Shown one piece after another: positions 1 through 11,830 of a stretch of DNA of 64,000 bases. The position numbers were made by a program, and so were the translations under genes. A model generated the notes under the pieces. It was not told the DNA's origin. It searched no databases and saw nothing but the letters and a program-made list of their open reading frames with translations. The first letter of the stretch is position 1. The number at the start of each line of letters is the position of its first letter. The stretch is from Molossus alvarezi (lineage: Eukaryota > Chordata > Mammalia > Chiroptera > Molossidae), in assembly GCA_037176705.1 (NCBI GenBank), contig CM073893.1, positions 16,120,074-16,184,073 of the forward strand, read 5' to 3'.

Positions 1-95
1 ACATACACACACATATACACACACATACATATACACACATATATATACACACACATACACATACACACACATATATATATGTGTATATATATATG
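1..95. repeat. (AC/AT)n microsatellite
   Basis: An imperfect simple repeat alternates CA and TA dinucleotides and ends in an AT-rich stretch. It starts at the window edge, so its full length is unknown. Confidence 0.95.
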
Positions 96-479
96 CAAGG
101 TCTACACAAGTCCAGAGATTTCATTTCACTTCAGCAAATATTAATTGAGTCTTTGTTTCCATTCTGGGGATGGAAAGGTGATTACTGTCACAGGGCCACT
201 GTATCTTTCCGGTGGGACAAGGAGTGGTCTCTTGGCAATAGATAAACTTATCTGGGTCAGCCCATTTCATTTATGAAGATGCCCAAAGCAACTTTCTGAA
301 GAACCAGGAGTTCCCATTTATAGACAGTCGTCTTGGAAGATGCTTATCTTCCAAGCATCTGCTGAAAGTATATGCAATTTAAACAGATTTGTGCCAAATC
401 TGCGCTGATATATGCTTGTGACCAGGACAGAGAAATGTATAAAAAAAACACATTTCTTTCTTTTAGAAAAAGTTTAATT
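96..479. other. Non-coding stretch, nothing recognised
   Basis: AT-rich sequence without a long open frame, splice-flanked exon or repeat that I recognise. Confidence 0.5.
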
Positions 480-605
480 TAAACATTTTTAGTTATGATA
501 AAATGCACATAATATAAGTTACCATCTGTCCCACTTTGTAGTGTACAGTTTAGTAGTAAGTACATTTACATTGTTGTGCAGCCAGTTTCCAGAACTCAAA
601 GGCAA
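480..605 (-). repeat. Old L1M 3'-end fragment (antisense)
   Basis: The stretch resembles the antisense 3' region of ancient mammalian L1M elements. It has the recognisable run from TAAAATGCACATAATATAAG to the words for a chest of TACATTTACATTGTTGTGCA and CCAGAACTC. Related fragments occur at 56,580 and 59,620. The subfamily cannot be fixed by eye. Confidence 0.6.
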
Positions 606-2227
606 GCAAATTTCTTAAAGGCCACCTTCCCAAATAATTGAAGTTCTAACTTTGCTTCCTAAGGGACTATCTTGAGCTTGTTCCCAGCATATAATGAAAC
701 CATAGCCCAATATCTGTTCCTTTCAACTTTCCCAGTAGGTGATGCCTGCAGCTATAATATGAGTAAAAATTGTGAAGTACAATGACCAAGTACCCAAAGA
801 TGTTTGTATGGTGACTAAGCTTCCGAAGACCACCTGTCAGAAATATTCCCAATCCTTGGGAAATGTGGGGGTCCCTGCAAACAAGTTTTCAGTAAGCAAA
901 CATGTAAACAGTAAAAGTTCATGCTTTTTTGTCTTCCAATTATCTTCAAAGCATGCTGGTGATGTCCTGTGAAGGCATCTCAAAAAGGATGTTTTTTTAA
1001 AACTGGCTTTATATCTATGAAAACTTCACACTTCAGAAGTTTGAGTTTGCTCATCAAGAATCTGTTTATACTTGCAAAGTTCTAAAGTGATGTAAAAATA
1101 TACTTTTTTTTTTCTTTTCTGGAGAGTTTTGTTTCTTGGAATACAGTGTAGTCTCTGAAGACACAGTTGGTGTCTTTGGTTCTTGTCATGTCTTGTACTA
1201 TCTCAACTCTGCCCACAAATATCAAAGCAGACATCACTATCCTCATTCTTACCTTGGTCTTCTTGATTTGTGTGTCCAGAGCTGGGGTTGAACACCCAGA
1301 ACCAGGCTGCCATTGATCGAGCAAAATGATGACATTGACCAGGTCAAAGGGATGTTTCAGCTAGATTGTCCAGAGTTAACACCGCTAGCCTGTCTCAAGG
1401 AGCAGAACCAGCTGCAATGCTCCCCAAAGGCTCTCACTAAGAATCATTTCCTAGCTGATTCCATCTATATCCATATTTTAGATTTGCTAGGTTTCTTTTG
1501 AAAACATCTTCACCCTTATCACATAAATTAAGGAAGGTACAAATAGAATCAGAATTCAAAGGCTTCTCCGATTTCAGCTTATGGCTGATTTCTATGAAAA
1601 AAGAACTCTCTGCTTTGAAAAAAATTTACCAGCAGCCTTCAAAGCCAAATTAAATGATTGGAATTATGAGCTGTAGAGATCAAAGACCCCATCTAGTGGG
1701 AAAATAGGAAGCTGCCACTGCAGTTACTGAGTGACGTTAGTGGATGGTTAAAATTCCTGCCCAGGTCTTCCTGTCAAGCCCAAGGAGGCCTTCGCAGAGC
1801 CCCCACTGCAGACCTCAAAGGTATCAGCCTTTCTCTGTGAGCATGTGGGGCAGGAGGGGGCAGCCCAGGAAAGGCTTTGTGGAGGAAAGGAAGAGAGCTG
1901 TCCTCTGTGGAGCATGAAGATATGCCCTGTGCATATTGTGACCCAGAGTTGAGATCAGTCAGCCTGCAGGGAGCCTGGGCCATTGGAATATTCATGAAAC
2001 TAGGGAAGCCTCATTGATGGGCAGCCAAGGGGAACCATCAGGGCTGATGCCAGAGGGGCATTTGTGCCTTCTGCAGGTGCAGGGTTTTACTCTTCTGTTT
2101 CCTAAGACAGGTCCTCCCCCTTGGAGTGAATTCCTGTCAAACCAGAAACACCATAACTATTGGAGGGAAATCCTTTCTTTCCTTCTTATTCACCACAGAC
2201 CTGGTCTCTGGGCTGGCACCTCACACC
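606..2227. other. Non-coding flank left of the provirus
   Basis: Only short open frames without family features are present (for example 1,082-1,324 minus and 2,014-2,280 plus). They overlap on both strands and show no splice context. I see no gene and no recognised repeat. Confidence 0.5.
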
Positions 2228-2233
2228 CAGTGG
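2228..2233. repeat. Proviral target-site duplication, left copy
   Basis: CAGTGG immediately precedes the left LTR edge and recurs exactly at 15,957-15,962, just beyond the right LTR edge. Six bases is the usual duplication length for betaretrovirus-like integrases. Confidence 0.85.
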
Positions 2234-2634
2234 TGCCCGGAACCAGCCTGGAGAGCAGAATCCCTGAGCGGTGGGAATGAAGACAACACAGATATGGGAT
2301 CAGGAGGACTGTCCTGAGTGGGATCAGCCTCGATATGCTTTATTACATGCTTTTTATACCTTACAGCAAAAATTTAATGATATAAGAAAATAGGATCTTC
2401 TTGATATAATGCCCAGGGCTACAACAATGCTGTATAGAATTAGTTTGCCTGCGGATAACAGGAGCACTCAGTCTGTTATCTCAGGTATTTCAAGGTACAC
2501 TGGGTCACACTTAGCCCCGAGCTGCACAAACACAATGCAAGCCTAATTCCTTGATATTGTGGGGGAGGTTGAGTGTCTGACTCAAGACCTCCAGGCTCTG
2601 TGGACTCTTTCAGATATGTAGCCAGCTCCCAACA
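2234..2634 (-). repeat. Proviral 3' LTR
   Basis: A 401-bp LTR reads TG...CA on the minus strand (starting TGTTGGGAGC) and pairs with the 425-bp copy at 15,532. A TATAAAAAG-type box (plus 2,350-2,358) lies about 10 bp before an AATAAA signal (2,339-2,344), a compact promoter/poly-A arrangement also seen in other class II LTRs. It is shorter than the 5' LTR because of small indels, one of about 10 bp. Confidence 0.92.
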
Positions 2635-2655
2635 TCTCCCTCTTCTTTACTTTTT
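2635..2655 (-). other. Polypurine tract
   Basis: Read on the minus strand, a purine-only run with core AAAGAAGAGGGAGA sits directly before the 3' LTR. This is the position where plus-strand DNA synthesis is primed during reverse transcription. Confidence 0.8.
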
Positions 2656-2659
2656 AAAT

Positions 2660-3633
2660 CCACTTTTTAAGTGGATTCCTATTTGCAGCTCAGAGATGCT
2701 CTGCATTCCTGCCCGATCACAGACTGGGAACAGACATTACCACAATGATAGCAAGCATTACCCCCAAATATAAGTCTAGATTAGCTACCAGTTTTCATGC
2801 ACTTTTTTGTATGTGACCTCGCTGCATAACCAACCTGCCCTCTATAAAACCCCCTGAAGTTTCTGCAAGTTGATAAATTGATGTACCCCAGGGATTAGCT
2901 CTTGACCAGTCATATAGGACCTTTCCTGTCCCTTCAATAGGGTGCTGTACAGCCAGTCCATAGTGGCATTTTCTCCATCCTGGATAAGTTTTACATGTGT
3001 AGCATTTCCACAAGGGGGAAGGTTGGGGGAGTTATCACTCTTCCAAGCTTCTTTTCCCCGGAGGGAAATCCAGTCATGTAAATACTCCATTCCTTCTGTT
3101 GAAATGTTCCAAAAGTTTCTCCAGAAGCATTAAGTAATCCATGAGTCATCTTATGGTCCTTACCCACTTTCACACACCCAGTAGTCTCTGTTTCAGAAAA
3201 ATACATAGGCGGCCGAAGAGATTTTCCTGTATAATTAAATCCTCCAACCCATTGGGGTGTGAGATGGTCTGCAGATGGGAGGCCTAGAATTTCTGTGTTT
3301 GATCAGAAGCTGGAACCATGGGATCATCTCATTCCACAGCCATAAGAAAAGGAGGATCAAGCACGTAAGCCCAGTAAGTCTGTTCAATGCAAAGTCCCAT
3401 TGCCTGGTTGGAGACTAGAGCTGGCATCAATAGGAACATAGAGGACGGGTCCGTAGAGACTCCTCTAGCAACCAGGTGATCCTTGCTTCCTGTGTCAATC
3501 TCTTGATCTGACCCCAGGGCGGAATGGCAGCCTCCCGTGTCCCTCTCGAGCCCCAAGGACGAGAGTGAGGGTCTGGTTGTGGAGCACGAATGCTTAGGTG
3601 GTGCATGTTGTTGGTTAAATCAACCGGTTCCAT
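2660..3633 (-). pseudogene. env: env remnant of the provirus
   Basis: This is the remains of the envelope gene, which in class II retroviruses encodes a surface/transmembrane glycoprotein. A 68-residue open start (3,427-3,633) carries a PPWGQIKRLTQ-like segment typical of betaretroviral Env leader regions. Further surface-protein-like blocks follow in changing frames (for example around 3,329-3,500 and 2,795-3,206). A short hydrophobic segment near 2,720-2,790 may be the membrane anchor. The locus is about 1 kb, well below the roughly 2 kb of an intact class II env, so most of the middle is missing, and frameshifts and stops break the rest. It starts just after the integrase C-terminus, the normal order. 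It cannot make a functional envelope. Confidence 0.75.
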
Positions 3634-3915
3634 CCTGTCAGAGGAGTCGCTGTGGGACCCACCGCAGATTCAGTTGATTCCTAGGAAAAACACAAATGTA
3701 ACCTTGCCCCCAGATTAGTGCTGGGTCTGGTCCTTGCCACTCCTTAGTTAGAGGATCTTTCCAGTGGACTTCAGCGTATTTACCAGAGGGAGAATGCCAG
3801 TGCCTTTCAGCTGAGGGCGTCCTGATGCATCCGAATTTAAAAAATTAAGAGTATAGAGAGCTAGGTTTAAAATATTATTGGGCATAAGTGAGCCGTACTC
3901 CCCCTTCTTTACTTT
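3634..3915 (-). pseudogene. pol: pol: integrase C-terminal part, distal to the nested L1
   Basis: Continues the integrase frame beyond the L1. The segment contains a DNA-binding-domain-like block with WKDPLTKEWQGP and WGQGYICVFPRNQ features, which matches betaretroviral integrase C-termini. It abuts the env start near 3,633. It is separated from the catalytic core at 10,677-11,150 only by the nested L1 and its 15-bp duplication. Confidence 0.75.
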
Positions 3916-4129
3916 TTAAATTTGAGTCTTTTTTTTAAATTAATTAATTTATTTTTGTTACAGATGTTTCTCCTTTTCCCCCCACTGACCACCCCACCCC
4001 CTCCCTCCCCAGCCTTGCATATAAGTTCTGTGGTTTATCTCCCCCCACACCCCCTCTTCTGGGGATTGTCAGTCTGTACCCCACTTCCATATCTCTGGGA
4101 CTACCCCATTCCTCAGACTGTTATATTCA

Positions 4130-7100
4130 TTATATTCCACTAATAAGTGAGATCATATGATACCTATCTTTCTCTATTTGGCTTCTTTCGCTTAGGATAA
4201 TACCTTCCAGGTCTCTCCATGTCATCTCAAAGGATAAGAGATCTTTCTTTCTTACAGCTGCATAGTACTCCATTGTGTATATGTACCACCGCTTTTTTTA
4301 TTCATTTGTCTACTGATGGACATTTGGACTGTTTCCAGATCTTAGCTATTGTAAATAGTGCTGCTACAAATATGGGGATACATATATTCTTTCTGATTGG
4401 TGTTTCAGGCTTCTTAGGGTATATTCCTAGAAGTGGGATCACTGGGTCAAATGGAAGTTCAATTTTTAATTGTTTGAGATAACACCATATTATTTTCCAC
4501 AGTGGCTGCACCAGTCTGCATTCCCACCAGCAGTGTACTAGAGGCCCCTTTTCTCCACACCCTCACCAACACTTGTTGTTTGATGATATGTTGATGGCAG
4601 CCATTCTGACAGGTGTGAGGTGATAGCTCATTGTTGTTTTAATTTGCATCTCTCTGATGATTAGTGATGTTGAGCATTTCTTCATATGTCTCTTGACCAT
4701 TTGTATGTCCTGTTTGGAGAGGTGTCCATTTAGTGCCTCTGCCCATTTTTTTTGTTGTTGTTGTTCAGGTAGAGTGGGTGGGAGAGAGAGGAACAGAGAG
4801 AGAGAGAGAAACATCGATGTGAAGGGACACATCGAGTGGCTGCCACCCGCACAACCGACCAGGGCCGGGGACAAACTGCAACCGAGGCACGCGCCCTTAG
4901 CGGGAACCGAACCCGGGTCTCTCAGGACCGCAGGCCGACACTCTAACCACTGAGCCAAACTGGCCAGGGCGATTTTTTAATTGGGTTCTTTGTCTTTCTT
5001 TTGTTGAATTGTATGAGGATTCTACATATTTTGGAAATTAACCCCTTATCTGATGTATCATTGGCAGTGATGCTCTCCCATACAGTGGGTTCCCTTTCCA
5101 TTTTGATGATTGTATCTTTTGCTGTGCAGAAGCTTTTTAGTTTGATGTCGTCCCATGTGTTCATTTTCTCCTTTGTTTCTGTTGCCTTAGGTGATGTATC
5201 AGTGAAAATACTGCTGCGTATGATGTCTGAAATTTTGTTGCCTACAGTCTCTTCTAGGATTTTTATGGATTCATGAGTCACATTTAAGTATTTTATTCAT
5301 TTTGAGTTTATTCTTGTGTATGGTGTAAGTTGAATCTAGTTTCTTTCTTTTTTTTTTTTTTTTTGCATGAAGCTGTCCAATTTTCCCAACACCATTTATT
5401 AAAGAGGCTGTCTTTACTCCACTGTATGCTCTTGCCACCTTTGTCAAATATTAATTGAGCATTTTGCCTTGGGTCCATTTCTGGGTTCTCTGTTCTGTTC
5501 CACTGGTCTATATGCCTGTTCTCGTGCCAGTACCAGGCTGTTTGATTACAGTGGCTTTGTAGTATAACCTGATATCTGGTAATGTGATCCCTATAACTTT
5601 GTTCTATTTCAAGGTTGCTGTGGCTATTCGGGGTCTTTTTTGGTTGCATATGAACTTTTGAAGTATTTGTTCTAGTTCTGTGAAATATGTCGTTGGTATT
5701 TTGATGGGGATTGCATTGAATCTATATATTGCTTTGGGTAGTATGGACATTTTAATGATGTTGATTCTTCTAATCCATGAACAAGGTATGTGCTTCCACA
5801 TTTTTATATCTTCCTCTATTACTTTTTTCAATGACCTGTAGTTTTCTGCGAATAGGTCCTTTATTTTTTTGGTTAAGTTCATTCCTAAGTATCTCATTTT
5901 TTTTGCTGCGATGGTAAATGGGATTGTTTTTTAGTTTCTCTTTCTGTGAATTCATCCTTGATGTATAAGAATGCCATTGATTTCTTGACTTTAATTTTGT
6001 ATCCTGCTATTTTGCCGAATTCATTTATTAAGTCTAGTATATTTTAATAGAGTCTTTGGGGTTTTCTGTGTATAGTATCATGTCATCTGTGAATAATGAC
6101 AGTTTCACTTCCTCCTTTCCAATTTAGATCCCTTTTATTTTTTCTTCCTGTCTGATTCCTGTGGTTAAGACTTCTGGTACTATGTTAAATAAGAGTGGCA
6201 AAAGTGGACATCCTTGCCTTGTTCCTGTTCTTAAGGGAAATGCTTTTAGTTTTTGCCCATTGAGTATGATGTTGGCTGTAGATCTTTCATATATGACCTT
6301 TATTATGTCAAGACATGATCCCTCTATTCCCACATTGCTGAGCGTTTTTATCAGAAATGGGTGCTGCATTTTGTGTAATGCTTTTTCAGCATCTATTGAT
6401 ATGATTATATGGTTTTTGTATTTCATTTTGTTTATGTGGTGTATCACATTTATTGATTTGGGAGTATTGTACCAGCCTTGCATCCCTGGGATGAATCCCA
6501 CTTGTTCATGGTGAATAATTTTTTTGATAGATTGCTGGATTTGATTTGGTAGTATTTTGTTCCGGATATTGGCATCTGTGTACATCAGGGATATTGGTCT
6601 GTAGTTTTCTTTCTTTGTAGTATCTTTTTCTGGTTTTGGAAGTAGAATTATGCTGGCTTCATAAAACGAGATTGGAAATCTTTCTTCTTCTTGAAGTTTT
6701 GGAAATAGTTTGAGGAGAATAGGGATTAGTTCTTTGAATGTTCACTAAAATTCCCCCGTGAAGTCATCCGGGCCTGGGCTTTTGTTTGCTGGGAGAGTCT
6801 TGATTACATCTTCAATTTCTTCTGTTGTTTTTGTCTGTTTAATTTTTCTATCTCTTCCCGGTTCAGTTTTGGGAGACTATGTATTTCTAGAAATTGGTTC
6901 ATTTCTCTTAGATTGTCAAATTTGTTGCCGTATAATTGTTCATAATATTTGTTAACAATCCTTTGCTTTTCTGTGGTGTCAGTTATTATTTCACCTCTTT
7001 CATTTCTGATTTTGTGTATTTGGGTTCTCTCTCTTTGCTTCTTGGTGAGTCCAGCTAAGGGTCTATCAATCTTTTTTATCTTTTCAAAGAACCAGCTCTT

Positions 7101-8181
7101 TGTTTCATTGATTTTTTTGAATTGTTTTTTTGGCCTCCATGTCATTTATTTCTGCTCTGATCTTTACTCTTTCCTTCCTTCTACTTGCTCTGGGGTTTTC
7201 TTTCTGTTTGCTTTCTAGTTTTTTAAGTTGTGAGGTTAGATAGTCTGTTAGAAATTTTTCTTGCTTGTTGAGGTAGGCCTGTAGTGCTATGAACTCCCTC
7301 TCAGAACTGCTTTTGCTGCATCTCATAGGTTTTGTGTTGTTGTATATTCATTTTCATTGGTTTCGAAGAAGTTTTTAATTTCTTCCTTGATCTCCATTGT
7401 AACCCATTTATTGTTCAATAACATGCTATTTAGCCTCCATGTTTTCAGATGTCTTTGCATGTTCTTGTTGCAATTGACTTCTACTTTCATGCCATTGTGA
7501 TTTGAGAGGATGCTTGATATGATGTCAGTCTTCATGAACTTGTCAAGGCTTAGTTTGTGCCCTGACATGTGGTCTATCTTTGAGAATGTCCCATGTGCAC
7601 TTGAGAAGAATGTGAATTCTGTAGTTTTGGGGTGTGATTCTCTGTAGATATATATGAAATCCATTTCATCTAGCACTTCATTTAGAGTTTGTGTTTCCTT
7701 GTTAATTTTTTGTCTAGAAGATCTATCCAGTGATGTCAGTGGGGTGCTGAAGTCCCCTGCTATGATTGTATTGCTGTCAATTTCTTCTTTGAAGTCCTCC
7801 AAAAGGTTTTTTATATATGTTTGTGCTCCTATATTGGGTGCATATATGTTTACCAAGGTTATATCTTTCTGTTGGGTAGATCCTTTCAATATTATGTAGT
7901 AGCCTTCCTTGCCTGTAAACATGACCTTCATTTTGAAATCTACTTTAACAGATATGAGTATCGCTACCCCAGCTTTTTTTGCTTTCTGTTTGTTTGAAAG
8001 ATTTTTTCCATCCCTTCACTTTCAACCTATGTGAGTCTTATGTTGTGAGGTGGCTCTCTTGTAAACAACATATATGTGAGTCATGCTTTTTTATACAGTC
8101 AGCTACTCTGTGTCTTTTTATTGGAGCATTCAAACTATTCACATTTAAGGTGATACTTGATATGTACTTATTTATTTCCAT
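4130..8181 (-). pseudogene. L1 ORF2 (endonuclease/reverse transcriptase), broken
   Basis: In an intact L1 this protein nicks target DNA and reverse-transcribes L1 RNA. The start is the ATG at 8,181 and the family stop lies at 4,130. The longest open piece, 7,323-7,931 (202 residues), is endonuclease domain with a VNIYAPN-type segment. The reverse transcriptase region (6,124-6,585) has [11 protein letters not shown]. The catalytic FADD box reads FTDD here (6,082-6,093). At least several frameshifts and stops, plus the VES insertion at 4,750-4,970, separate the domains. Confidence 0.9.
4750..4970 (-). mobile_element. VES SINE inside L1 ORF2
   Basis: The tRNA-like head reads GCCCTGGCCAGTTTGGCTCAG on the minus strand from 4,970 (first 20 bases diagnostic), followed by a B-box-like GGTTCGGTTCCC and a CT-rich segment. 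It replaces no L1 sequence: the L1 text resumes after a short ATTTTTT-type duplication. It is the youngest layer of the provirus/L1/SINE nest. Confidence 0.9.
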
Positions 8182-8282
8182 TTTTGTTTAGTGTGGTTCT
8201 ATTTTTCTTCCTATTTCTTCTACTAATTACAGCAGTTCTTTTAGCATATCTTGCAGTGCTGGTTTGGTGTTAATATATTCTC

Positions 8283-9109
8283 TTAGCTTTTTTTTTTGTC
8301 TGGAAAGCTCTTTATGTGGCCTTCTATTTTAAATGTTAGCCTTGCTGGATAGAGGAGTCTTGGATTCAGATTCTTGTGTTTCATTACATTGATTACTTCA
8401 TGCCACTCCCTTCTGGCCTGTAGAGTTTCTGTTGAAAAGTCAGCTGAGAGCCTTATGGGGTTTCCTTTGTAGGTACCCTGTTGCTTATTTCTTGCTGCCT
8501 TTAGGATTCTCTCTTTGTCTGTAAGTTTTGGCATTTTAATTACTATGTTTCTTGGTGTGGCCCTGTTTGGGTTCTTCTTACTTGGGGCTCTGTGTACTTC
8601 TTGAACTTGAATGCCTTCTTCTTTCACCAAGTTAGAAGTTTTCTGTCACTATTTCTTCTAATATATTCTCTAACCCTTGCTCATTTCCTTCCTCTTCAGG
8701 GACTCCTATGATGTGAATGTTATTACGTTTCCAGTTGTCCCACAGTTTTCTTAAGCTGTTGTCCTGGTTTTTAATTGTTGTTTTCTTTTGGTTTTCTGAT
8801 TGGTTGATTTTTTTTTGTACCCTGTCTTCAAATTCACTGATTTGGTCCTCAGCTTCCTCTATTCTGCTTGTTAGTCCTTCCAATGTGTTCTTAATTTCTG
8901 CTATGTCATTCTTCATTTCCACTTGGTTGGTTTTCAGTGTTTCTATATCTTTACTCATGGTGCTGATGTCCTTACTCATGCTGTTGAGCTTCCTCAAGAT
9001 CATGGCTCTGAACTCTACCTCTGATAATTTGCTTACAGCATTTAATTTATCTCATCTTTGATAGAGTTCTCTTGTTTTACATCTGAGATTTGTTTCTTTG
9101 TTTCACCAT
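8283..9109 (-). pseudogene. L1 ORF1 (RNA-binding chaperone), frameshifted
   Basis: The L1 ORF1 protein coats L1 RNA as a trimer. The ATG at 9,109 is followed within a few codons by a stop. The open pieces 8,632-9,003 (coiled-coil-rich, then the RRM start with IIGVPEEEGNEQ) and 8,283-8,630 (C-terminal domain with KERILKAARN and ETLQARREWHE) lie in different frames. Compared with the intact 313-residue ORF1 at 21,369-22,310 it carries at least two disruptions. Confidence 0.9.
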
Positions 9110-10661
9110 TTTGGCTATCTCAGTGGGTTTTGGAGCCTGCCAAATTTTTCCTGTGGGTGTTGGTGTTCTGCTGTTTGTGGCTCCCTCTACTGGGTTTGGA
9201 TGAGCCTGGGTGGGCCCATGTTAAACACCACTGTCAAGTCTTACTTTCCTGGGTAGATTTGCAATCCCAGGAAAGGTTCAGTTATCCTCTAGCTTTTTCC
9301 CGGTGGCTAATAGTCTCAGTTACTCAGTGCCTTGGAATGTTGCCCTGGTGTTCTGCATAAGAGGATTTCCCGAGGGTGGGATAGATACTGCTTGTTAATG
9401 AGCCTCGATTTTTATTTATTTGCCTCACCTGGGAAAGGCTGAATATCCAAGGGTGGGGGGGCTGCTGCTTTTCCCCACAGCTAGGGAAAGAGCACACTGG
9501 TCACCTTCCTTTGTGGCCACAACTCAGGAAAAACTCTGAGTGCCCTCAAAATCCAGGGTGTCCCCACAGAGTTCCAGCCCAGTCTGTCCTCCCTCTGCAG
9601 TAGCCTCCAGGTGAGTGGCTGTGGCTATTTTAGTGCTCTGTTCTTGTTCTCTGCGCTGTGGAGCCGGCCTGGTCTTTATTCCCCAATGGCGCTGCTCACA
9701 GCTAAGACTGCTGTCAGTGGTATCCCAGCCCGCCACCCTCTTGTGCCTCCACAGATCCTACCAGTGTATGGTCCTGTCCTGCTGCTTTTCTGTTGCTTGT
9801 TTCCCAAGGATTTGTCTTTATTTTAGTTGTAATTTCCGCTTGGTCCCATGAGATCAACTGTGTAGCTTCCATTCACTCCACCTCCATTTTCACATTCTCT
9901 ATGTTTATTTTGTGCGCAGCTGGATTGCACAGGCCTCTCTGGTGCCCCTGCAGCCTGCAGGTCCCCAGGTAACTGGATTGCACAGTCCCTGCTGGATTGC
10001 ACAGGCCTCTCTGGTGCCCTCGCACCCTGCACCTTCTGTGGGAAGGCAGCTGAATCGTACCAGTCCCTCTCAGGCTCCGGCTTCCTGCTGCTCTTGTGAG
10101 TTGCTGGACTACACATGCCTCTGGGGAGCCCCAGGTGCTGCTGCTGGTGGCTGGGGAGGGCTGCTGCCCTGTGGGGCTCAACTCCTGTTCAGCTTTTGCT
10201 GTAGTTTTTGGGAATGTGTCTCAGCTGCTGGTTTGTGCTTCTGTTGCCTGGGGATGGATGTCTGCTCCCCAGCCTCTGTTGCTGGGGGTATATCTAGACT
10301 CTGATCAGGCTGCTACTATGGGGGATGGTGCTGGGTTCCCGGCTGTCTGCAGCTTCCATGACTGGCACCTTGGGAACTCCACTACTGTGCACTGGTCTGT
10401 GTTGACACAGAGTGTCCACTGGTCCAATGGTGCCAGGTGCACTGGTGGGCTCAGGTTGCTGGACCCTAGCCGCTCCCATTGCCTCTTCCCAGGGAAGACC
10501 CGGGATCTTCCAAAATGGTGGGACCTCCCTGTGGCGAAGGGAGAAGCGCCCTGAAGGGCCACCTACCGTGGTAGCCGGCTGCTCCATCCACAGCACAGGA
10601 ACCTTCTGCTCCGCGTCTCTGTACTTCTCGGGTTTGGTCATCCACCTTTAAGTCCACTCAC
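9110..10661 (-). promoter_or_regulatory. L1 5' UTR
   Basis: About 1.55 kb of GC-rich, CAG/CTG-rich sequence upstream of ORF1, expected to hold the internal polymerase II promoter. A 28-bp unit (9,920-9,947) recurs about 72 bp later (9,992-10,019). Long plus-strand frames across it (for example 10,096-10,554) have no coding features and look like composition effects. The 5' tip lacks the YY1-like AAGATGGCGG start seen in the L1 at 47,770, so a few tens of bases may be missing. Confidence 0.75.
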
Positions 10662-10676
10662 TTAAATTTGAGTCTT

Positions 10677-11150
10677 AAGGGTCTGATTGGCTCGTTGGAT
10701 AATGCCTTGCCCTTGGGGGTTGTACAGAATGCCTGTGGTGTAGGAGATTTTGAATGTTTGTCAAAATCGCGTGAAACTTTTACTAGTATAGGCAGGGCTG
10801 CTGTCTGTTTTTATCGTGGCTGGAATGCCTATGACAGCAAAACAAGTCAGTATGTGACCAATGGCTATGTAACATTTTCTCCTGTCCCAGCAGTAGCAAC
10901 TGAAAATCCTGAGTAAGTATCAACAGTGACATGCACATAAGATTGCCTTCCAAATTCAGGGACATGGGTAACATCCATTTGCCATCATTTTCCTGGGAGC
11001 AACCCACGAAGGTTTATACCATATGGAGGTACTGGGGGCAAATGCTCAGGGCATGCAGGGCATGCTTTAACTATTTGACAAGCAGCTTCATGGGAAATGT
11101 TAAATTGCCTTTTTAACCCTGCTAAGTTTTGATGATGAATAGCATGAGAA
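10677..11150 (-). pseudogene. pol: pol: integrase zinc-binding and catalytic core
   Basis: Integrase joins viral DNA to host DNA. An HHCC zinc-binding block is readable near 11,040-11,160 (HHQNLAGL, then a paired-cysteine CPAC). The catalytic core follows with [12 protein letters not shown] and VTVDTYSG, which hold the first two acidic residues. The final part carrying the family glutamate is shifted into another frame. Several in-frame stops occur. The L1 inserted just after the catalytic glutamate region. Confidence 0.85.
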
Positions 11151-11153
11151 GCC

Positions 11154-11830
11154 TTAGTTGATCAGTTGTAGATGCAACAAAATATGTCCCCTGTGTAAGG
11201 CATCTGCTTGCTCCTTCCCTGCTGCCAAGGGGCCAGGTAGGCTGCAATGTGCTTGAACATGACCAATAAAACAAGGATGTCGCTGTTGTTGAATTAATTG
11301 TTGTAAATTTAAGAACATGGTTATAACTGTAGAAGGGTCACTTTCAGTAAGGGTAGCTGTTTCTAAACCTCTCATTAGGGAAACAATATATTTTGAATTT
11401 GTATACAGATTAAAGGGCTGAGATACTTCTTTAAATACTGCTCCTAGCTCCACTCGTTGGGCTGAGCTGTGCGAGGTCTGCAAAACACAACCTTGCCCAT
11501 TAACGACATAACTAGCAGTCCCCGTGGTAGAGCCGTCAGTGAACACCAGCGCAACATCCACGATAGGCTGCGTTGGGATAATTTTTGGAAATATAATTGG
11601 ATTTGGATGAATACTGTAGGAATTTATTAGCTGGATAATGACAATCCCATTTGTCCTGTAAAACCAGTTAATGCCAGTTGCCAGCTTTCCTCATTTTGCC
11701 ACAACCATTGTTGCTGCTGCCTGGTATAAGGTACAATAATGAGAGGAGGCTCTGTGCCAAATAATTCAATGGCTCTTTTTCTTCCTTGCATGAGGAGCTG
11801 AGCAATGGAACTAGCATAAGGGGTGATCAC
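11154..11830 (-). pseudogene. pol: pol: connection and RNase H
   Basis: RNase H removes the RNA strand during reverse transcription. 11,154-11,561 (135 residues open) has VFTDGST, a RVELGAV glutamate block and a GHVQAH segment. The usual catalytic DSxY aspartate reads asparagine in TNSKY (codon 11,397-11,399). 11,627-11,830 is a connection-domain-like block rich in QQQQW. A frame break lies between the two blocks. Confidence 0.82.

Larger units (their letters stand above)
3931..10661 (-). mobile_element. Near full-length L1 nested in the provirus
   Basis: A 6.73-kb LINE-1 on the minus strand, flanked by a perfect 15-bp target duplication (3,916-3,930 and 10,662-10,676, starting TTAAATTTGAG). 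Its A-tail appears as T-rich sequence at 3,931. In order on the minus strand it has a 5' UTR (10,661-9,110), ORF1 (9,109-8,283), ORF2 (8,181-4,130) and a 3' UTR. The 3' UTR ends in the same GAAACATCTGTAACAAAAATAAATT-type sequence as other L1s here, shortened in this quotation by context. A VES SINE (4,750-4,970) sits in ORF2. ORF1 and ORF2 are broken, so the copy is dead. Confidence 0.93.

Noticed and set aside
4219..8181. Many open frames as host genes in L1 regions
   Set aside because: They match L1 ORF2 domains or lie antisense to them, with broken frames and L1 flanks.
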